From an uncultured Marinilabiliales bacterium (lineage in GTDB: Bacteria; Bacteroidota; Bacteroidia; Bacteroidales; BM520): 14,761 nt of DNA. Below, piece after piece: positions 11,801 to 14,761 of this stretch. Position 1 is the stretch's first letter; every line of letters begins with the position of its first letter. A program made the position numbers and the translations under genes. Below the pieces are notes generated by a model that did not search any database, was not told the DNA's origin, and worked only from the letters and a program-made list of their open reading frames with translations. The stretch is taken from NCBI GenBank assembly GCA_937877575.1, contig CALFIZ010000032.1:1-14761 (forward strand), written 5' to 3'.

Positions 11801-14259
11801 CAAACCACATTCTGGTTGCGGGCATGATTAATCCTGTTACCCTCAGGTTTTTGGCATACGCAATGCCATACGGCTACTTCTCAGGAACAACCGGTGATGT
11901 TGTGACATTCCAGGTTACCGGTTCCGAAGAAGGCACATACGCTCTGCCGATAGACAATCCTGCTCTTTCAGATCACTATGGCAATCTGCTTCCTGTCGGC
12001 ACCTACGATGGTACTTTAACTCTTACCAATCAGATTCAACCTCAGACTTATACTATCACAGCAGCTGCAAATCCTGCTGAAGGCGGTACTGTAACGGGTG
12101 CAGGCGAATATAATGAAGGCACAATAGCAACATTGGTTGCAACATCGGCTACCGGCTACTATTTCGCTAACTGGACAGAAGACGGTAATGTTGTATCGAC
12201 AAGTTCAACCTATTCATTCATAGTAACATCTGACCGTGCATTGGTTGCCAACTTCACAGAGGCATCAAGCAATATGATGATATTGTCAAATGAAAGCGGT
12301 ACCGACGGCAGTACGGTAACTATGAGTGTGGACATGATTAACCTCGTTGATATCTCCGGATTCCAGTTTGATATTGTGATGAATGAACACATTTCGTTTG
12401 TGGAAGGTTCAGTAGCTCTTACCGAGCGTGCCACTCCATACCACATCCTGATTGCCCAGCTCGTCCAAGACGGCGCAATCTTGCGTGTATTATGTTATTC
12501 AATGCCTGGTGCTAATTTCGAAGGACACAGCGGACCTATCGCAACGTTTGACTTGGTAATAACCGGTGAAGAAGGTGTTACATACACAGTAGATCTTGAC
12601 AATGCTGTCATCTCAACAATTCAGGGTCATACACCTGAAGTCATTGCAATTGACGGTAGTGTAACCGTAATCCCTGGCGGATATTACACTATCACCACTA
12701 CAGCAAATCCATCTGAAGGCGGTTCAGTCATGGGCGGTGGCATTTATTATCCTGGCGATGTTGTAACTGTTTATGCATCAGCAGCTGACGGTTATGAATT
12801 TGCAAATTGGACAGAAGACGGTGTGATTGTTTCAACAACAGCATCATATACGTTCACAGCAGAAGGTGACCGTAACCTCGTTGCAAACTTCACTCCTGTG
12901 GCAACTGACATGTATCACATCTATTTAGTATGCAGCCCATATCAAGGCGGTTTTGCAACCGGTGGCGGTGTCTATACTTTCGGTGAAGAAATCACAGTAA
13001 CGGCAACACCAAATACCGGTTACACATTCTACAGTTGGACTGAAAATGGCAGTGTGGTAAGCTACTCGTCATCATATTCATTTGTTGTGACTGCAGACCG
13101 TACTCTTACAGCCGTATTCCAGCCAAAGAACTACACAGTTACAGCAACTGCTAATCCTACACAGGGTGGTACTGTTACAGGTTCAGGTATGTATCCATAC
13201 GGAAACATAGCTACAGTAACTGCTGCTCCTCATACCGGTTACAATTTTGTGAGCTGGTCAATCAACGGTGAAATAGTATCACTTGAGCCAAGTTACAGCT
13301 TCACTGTATTTGCTGATGTATTCGTAACAGGTAACTTTGAAAAGAAGAACATGACAGTTGCTCTTACTGCAGTTCCTGTAAATGCAGCAGAAACACTTAC
13401 CGGTGCAGGAGTATATAAATATGGTACAAGCGTAACCATCAGCACATCACCGGTCACCGGCTATGATTTCGTTAATTGGACAGAATATGGCGATGTTATA
13501 TCAACAAATGCTTCATATACATTCACAATTACGGATAATCATTCCTTCACAGCAAACTTCACACTGAAGACATTTGATGTTACCACATCAGTAGTCCCAG
13601 CTGCAGGCGGTTCAGTTACAGGTGCCGGCTCTTACTATTATAATCAAGAGGTCACACTGTTTGCAACTCCTAATACAGGTTATTCATTCCTTAACTGGAG
13701 TGTCAACGGAACAATCGTTTCAAATCAGCCTCAATACATATTCCAGATAACTCAGGATGTGAATTTTGTTGCAACATTTGAAATCAACACCTATTACGTT
13801 TCAATCAATGTTACACCTTACAATGGTGGTACAGCAAGCGGCGAAGGTTATTATGATTATGGCACAAGAGTTACAGTACATGCAACTCCTAACGAAAACT
13901 ACAGATTCGTCGAATGGATGGTTAACAATGAATCAGTTTCAACAAATGAGTCTTATACATTCACAATCAGTGAAGACATGAGATTCATAGCTGTATTCAG
14001 CTATGATGATGGTATTGATCCAAATTCATCACTTAATGCATCCGTTTATCCTAACCCGACAACCGACATCGTCAATGTCAAGTGCGAAGGCATGAAGAAC
14101 ATCTTGATTCTGACTAACAATGGCGAAAAGGTTAATTCGATTTCCGAAATCAATGCCAACGAGTATCCAATTGACATGACACAGTATGGCAGTGGTACAT
14201 ATATAATCAGAATTGAGACAACTTACGGTATCATTACCAAGAAGTTTGTCAAGATGTAA
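8812..14259 (+). CDS. Giant T9SS-secreted protein with six cohesin-like modules and twelve InlB-B-like repeats
   Basis: This 1815-residue protein starts with a lysine-leucine signal peptide (about 1-22). Six ~133-residue cohesin-like modules lie at about 23-155, 233-367, 444-577, 731-864, 941-1073 and 1154-1289. Most begin NILSIGDY or a close variant, then show SV-L-N, GFQFD-P, a TDRA-x-H-like segment, an invariant Y-S/A-MP, and a final LSD-x-x-G plus NGS-x-x-V. Between them are divergent InlB-B-type repeats of ~75 residues (YTVTATANP, G-x-VTGAG-Y-EG, GY-FVNWTE-G, then LVANF). Gaps hold one repeat each, except after the third cohesin, which has two. Repeats 7-12 form an uninterrupted array (1290-1734). 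The end (1735-1815, with SVYPNP and a final KKFVKM) is a T9SS type A sorting domain. A surface-attached, multivalent scaffold is inferred; no enzyme domain is seen. The start is fixed by the signal peptide. Confidence 0.92.
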   Translation: MKKLLLLLLIPFLGMTTTLKADNVLSIGDYQGDPGDVITVSVSLANDENNIAGFQFDVPMNGFSFVNGSAVKSSRLPAQFILLAQIVANGNLRVLAYSMPGTNIPGNDGEIMTFQITLGDTEGVFPIELEQMVLSDIQGHTLDVSGINGSVIIGNPTVTYDITLSANPADGGSVNGAGTYEEGTSVTVTATPAEGYSFVNWTEDGTAVSADAAYTFTISGNRTLVANFNVVIPTVNILSIGDYSAISGAETTISVNLNNSDDVVAFQLDIPLDASLSYVSGSAALTSRATANHFMTAQVVSNNTLRFIVYSMPSTPFIGENGAIVTFDITGSVAGTYALDMTNAILSDAQGQSLSIEIVNGSIEILPLPTYTINAGVYPEGAGTVTGAGEYEEGETATLTATAIGEYYFVNWTEGETEVSTDATYSFVVTEDRNLVANFTASSMNILSIGDYTGAEGEILTIDINLANEDVVSGFQFDIPINEGFTYVEGSIVTGERCSPYHIILAQLVNNGAALRVLCYAMPPANVSGNDGAIASLQILLGGAGTYELGLTGCVLSTMTGGTLPVIGIGGTLTVTGGQTVTYTVTATVNPVGAGTVTGAGEYEEGETATLVATANSGYDFVNWTEGGTEVSTDATYSFVVTGDRALVANFEIPVVYYTVTATVNPAGTGTVTGAGVYEEGATATLAATASSGFYFVNWTENGTVVSNSEVYSFVVTEDRNLVANFTQFEGNYLSIGNYNGVYNQTITAGVNLTNGDEVAGLQMDIPLDDNLTYAEGTIALTDRATANHVIYAGMVSNHVLRVIVYSMPSTPFIGTTGDIFTFGLTLGTESGIFPLPVENAILSDVSGNSLPVDASNGSVTVVEPEMFEITATAVPNAAAIIEGVGIHAEQSTATLTVITNTGYEFVNWTENGEVISTDETISFVVLSDRHFVVNFNVTAGNILSIGDESGLINTNTTISVNMDNVDGVSGLQFDVVLPEGITYVDGSAALTDRASANHILVAGMINPVTLRFLAYAMPYGYFSGTTGDVVTFQVTGSEEGTYALPIDNPALSDHYGNLLPVGTYDGTLTLTNQIQPQTYTITAAANPAEGGTVTGAGEYNEGTIATLVATSATGYYFANWTEDGNVVSTSSTYSFIVTSDRALVANFTEASSNMMILSNESGTDGSTVTMSVDMINLVDISGFQFDIVMNEHISFVEGSVALTERATPYHILIAQLVQDGAILRVLCYSMPGANFEGHSGPIATFDLVITGEEGVTYTVDLDNAVISTIQGHTPEVIAIDGSVTVIPGGYYTITTTANPSEGGSVMGGGIYYPGDVVTVYASAADGYEFANWTEDGVIVSTTASYTFTAEGDRNLVANFTPVATDMYHIYLVCSPYQGGFATGGGVYTFGEEITVTATPNTGYTFYSWTENGSVVSYSSSYSFVVTADRTLTAVFQPKNYTVTATANPTQGGTVTGSGMYPYGNIATVTAAPHTGYNFVSWSINGEIVSLEPSYSFTVFADVFVTGNFEKKNMTVALTAVPVNAAETLTGAGVYKYGTSVTISTSPVTGYDFVNWTEYGDVISTNASYTFTITDNHSFTANFTLKTFDVTTSVVPAAGGSVTGAGSYYYNQEVTLFATPNTGYSFLNWSVNGTIVSNQPQYIFQITQDVNFVATFEINTYYVSINVTPYNGGTASGEGYYDYGTRVTVHATPNENYRFVEWMVNNESVSTNESYTFTISEDMRFIAVFSYDDGIDPNSSLNASVYPNPTTDIVNVKCEGMKNILILTNNGEKVNSISEINANEYPIDMTQYGSGTYIIRIETTYGIITKKFVKM
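8878..12678 (+). repeat. Alternating cohesin-like / InlB-B-like array
   Basis: Cohesin-like modules lie at about 8878-9275, 9510-9912, 10141-10542, 11002-11403, 11632-12030 and 12271-12678. The intervening segments hold six InlB-B-like repeats, two of them adjacent at 10543-11001. Copies are diverged overall, but a 42-base stretch at 9964-10005 is repeated exactly at 10600-10641, pointing to recent local duplication or conversion between repeats 2 and 3. Confidence 0.75.
12679..14013 (+). repeat. Six consecutive InlB-B-like repeats (membrane-proximal stalk)
   Basis: Repeats of ~73-76 residues lie at about 12679-12906, 12907-13128, 13129-13347, 13348-13569, 13570-13788 and 13789-14013. Each has a GY-F-x-x-W motif at mid-repeat and ends in an aromatic-containing ANF/AVF strand. 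Their position between the last cohesin-like module and the sorting domain suggests a rigid spacer holding the cohesin array away from the cell surface. Confidence 0.75.
14014..14256 (+). other. T9SS type A C-terminal sorting domain (cohesin-like protein)
   Basis: The last ~81 residues contain SVYPNPTTD, a central LTNNGEKV strand, a YGSGTYIIRI segment and a lysine-rich KKFVKM end. This is a complete sorting signal, so the gene is not truncated despite the composition change just after its stop codon. Confidence 0.88.
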
Positions 14260-14480
14260 AAATTGATTGTATAATCAAAAAAAGCGACTTGATCCTCTTG
14301 GCCGGCGATATTCTTTTCCACATAGGCTCTTTCGTTTCCCCGCTCATCAAAAATACGGGTCCGGTATTTAAAAGAAAAATCATAAATGCTACTCGGATCA
14401 TTGATAGCATTTCCTCCTTTATAATTTGGTCGAAAAAAATAGCTACTAACCTCTGGTACTTGTCCATTGGTTAGTAGCAT
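14223..14480 (-). pseudogene. Possible gene remnant, convergent with and overlapping the cohesin-like gene
   Basis: A minus-strand frame of 85 codons runs from the ATG at 14480 to a stop at 14223; a TTG start at 14507 is also possible. The first ~70 residues (NGQVPEVSSYFFRP, NAINDPSSIYDFSF, RTRIFDERGNERAYV) have protein-like composition. The last dozen or so codons are the antisense of the end of the cohesin-like gene and read as hydrophobic filler. I do not recognise the family. The frame's ATG lies inside a terminator hairpin (14442-14478), which argues against efficient expression from upstream. The simplest reading is a truncated fragment of a foreign gene that ends at a junction near 14260. 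A real small gene or a chance open frame are the alternatives. Confidence 0.35.
14433..14478 (-). terminator. Intrinsic terminator for the minus-strand gene at the right edge
   Basis: On the minus strand GCTACTAACC (14478-14469) pairs perfectly with GGTTAGTAGC (14451-14442) across a 17-base loop. The loop can form a further three-base TGG/CCA stem. TA and then seven T's follow (14433-14439). It lies 38 bases beyond the stop codon at 14516, as expected for a terminator of that gene. Confidence 0.7.
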
Positions 14481-14515
14481 TATATTTACAATTATGCAAA
14501 AAGTCAATGAATTAA

Positions 14516-14758
14516 TTATCTTTCATCATCTCCTGCATTTGGATCTGATTGCTCTTCATTGCTCTTTACTCCATACATAAGCTCATTATATTTATCAATT
14601 TTATCTTTTGCTGATTTTTTTAATCTTACATCCATTTCTGCATACTGTTGTTGGTTATCTGTTCGTAGTATTCCATTTTGAAACTTAATATAGAAATCAT
14701 AAAAAATTGTTTTTAGCTCTTGATCTGTTACATCATATGATTTCATTAATTCAGCCAT
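14516..14758 (-). CDS. Unrecognised small charged protein, possibly cut by the window edge
   Basis: The minus-strand frame ends at the TAA at 14518-14516. The first visible ATG is at 14758, three bases from the window edge, and the frame is still open there. The start is therefore uncertain and the protein may be longer. The visible 80 residues (beginning MAELMKSYDVTDQ) look mostly alpha-helical: a helix with aromatic residues (IFYDFYIKF), a lysine-rich helix (RLKKSAKDKIDKYNELM), and a disordered acidic tail ending DPNAGDDER. There is no signal peptide or membrane segment. The DNA is visibly more AT-rich than the giant genes, and the gene runs opposite to them. I do not recognise the family. 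A component of an acquired element is possible but unsupported by a diagnostic motif. Confidence 0.6.
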   Translation of the reverse strand: MAELMKSYDVTDQELKTIFYDFYIKFQNGILRTDNQQQYAEMDVRLKKSAKDKIDKYNELMYGVKSNEEQSDPNAGDDER

Positions 14759-14761
14759 TTC

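Noticed and set aside
12679..14013. Regularly spaced repeats that might suggest a CRISPR array
   Set aside because: The ~222-base units are diverged at DNA level, stay in one reading frame and encode InlB-B-like domains; there are no short identical repeats with unique spacers.
14260..14284. TTGATT/AATCAA hairpin just after the cohesin-like gene as its terminator
   Set aside because: The stem is six base pairs, nearly all A-T, and on the plus strand it is followed by A's rather than T's. At most it is a weak minus-strand signal.

Overview
The window looks like chromosomal DNA from a member of the Bacteroidota, probably order Bacteroidales. Both giant proteins begin with a signal peptide and end in a type IX secretion system (T9SS) sorting domain with a YPNP motif. 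Candidate promoters fit the Bacteroidetes -7 consensus TAnnTTTG. Start codons sit behind AT-rich leaders with no Shine-Dalgarno sequence, and the first gene resembles the C69 dipeptidases common in this phylum. The species cannot be named from the sequence.

Layout. Bases 1-954 hold the 3' end of a C69-family dipeptidase gene that runs off the left edge. Bases 955-1176 are an AT-rich intergenic region with a candidate promoter and a tandemly repeated leader. Bases 1177-8628 encode a 2483-residue secreted multidomain protein. It has four copies of a propeller-like module, fibronectin type III (FnIII) domains, carboxypeptidase-regulatory-like domains, BACON-like domains, a complete two-repeat type I dockerin, a post-dockerin beta module and a T9SS sorting domain. 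A strong intrinsic terminator (8652-8688) and a new candidate promoter (8706-8713) follow. Bases 8812-14259 encode an 1815-residue secreted protein with six cohesin-like modules, twelve InlB-B-like repeats and a T9SS sorting domain. From 14260 onward the sequence turns AT-rich, with minus-strand material: a short ORF that reads into the end of the big gene, a terminator hairpin, and a small unrecognised gene at the right edge.

How it may work together. The two giant genes are neighbours in the same direction but probably separate transcripts. One product carries a canonical dockerin and the other carries six cohesin-like modules, with no recognisable catalytic domain in either. The attractive inference is a T9SS-exported, surface-bound cohesin-dockerin assembly in a Bacteroidales organism, serving adhesion or matrix rather than a classic cellulosome. 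The pairing is not proven: Bacteroidota encode many dockerin-like domains without a known partner.

The other striking point is the architecture of the dockerin protein. In three of its four copies the propeller-like module interrupts an immunoglobulin-like host domain right after an L-T-W motif. Two of these copies share a 523-bp stretch that is identical by eye although their host domains have diverged.
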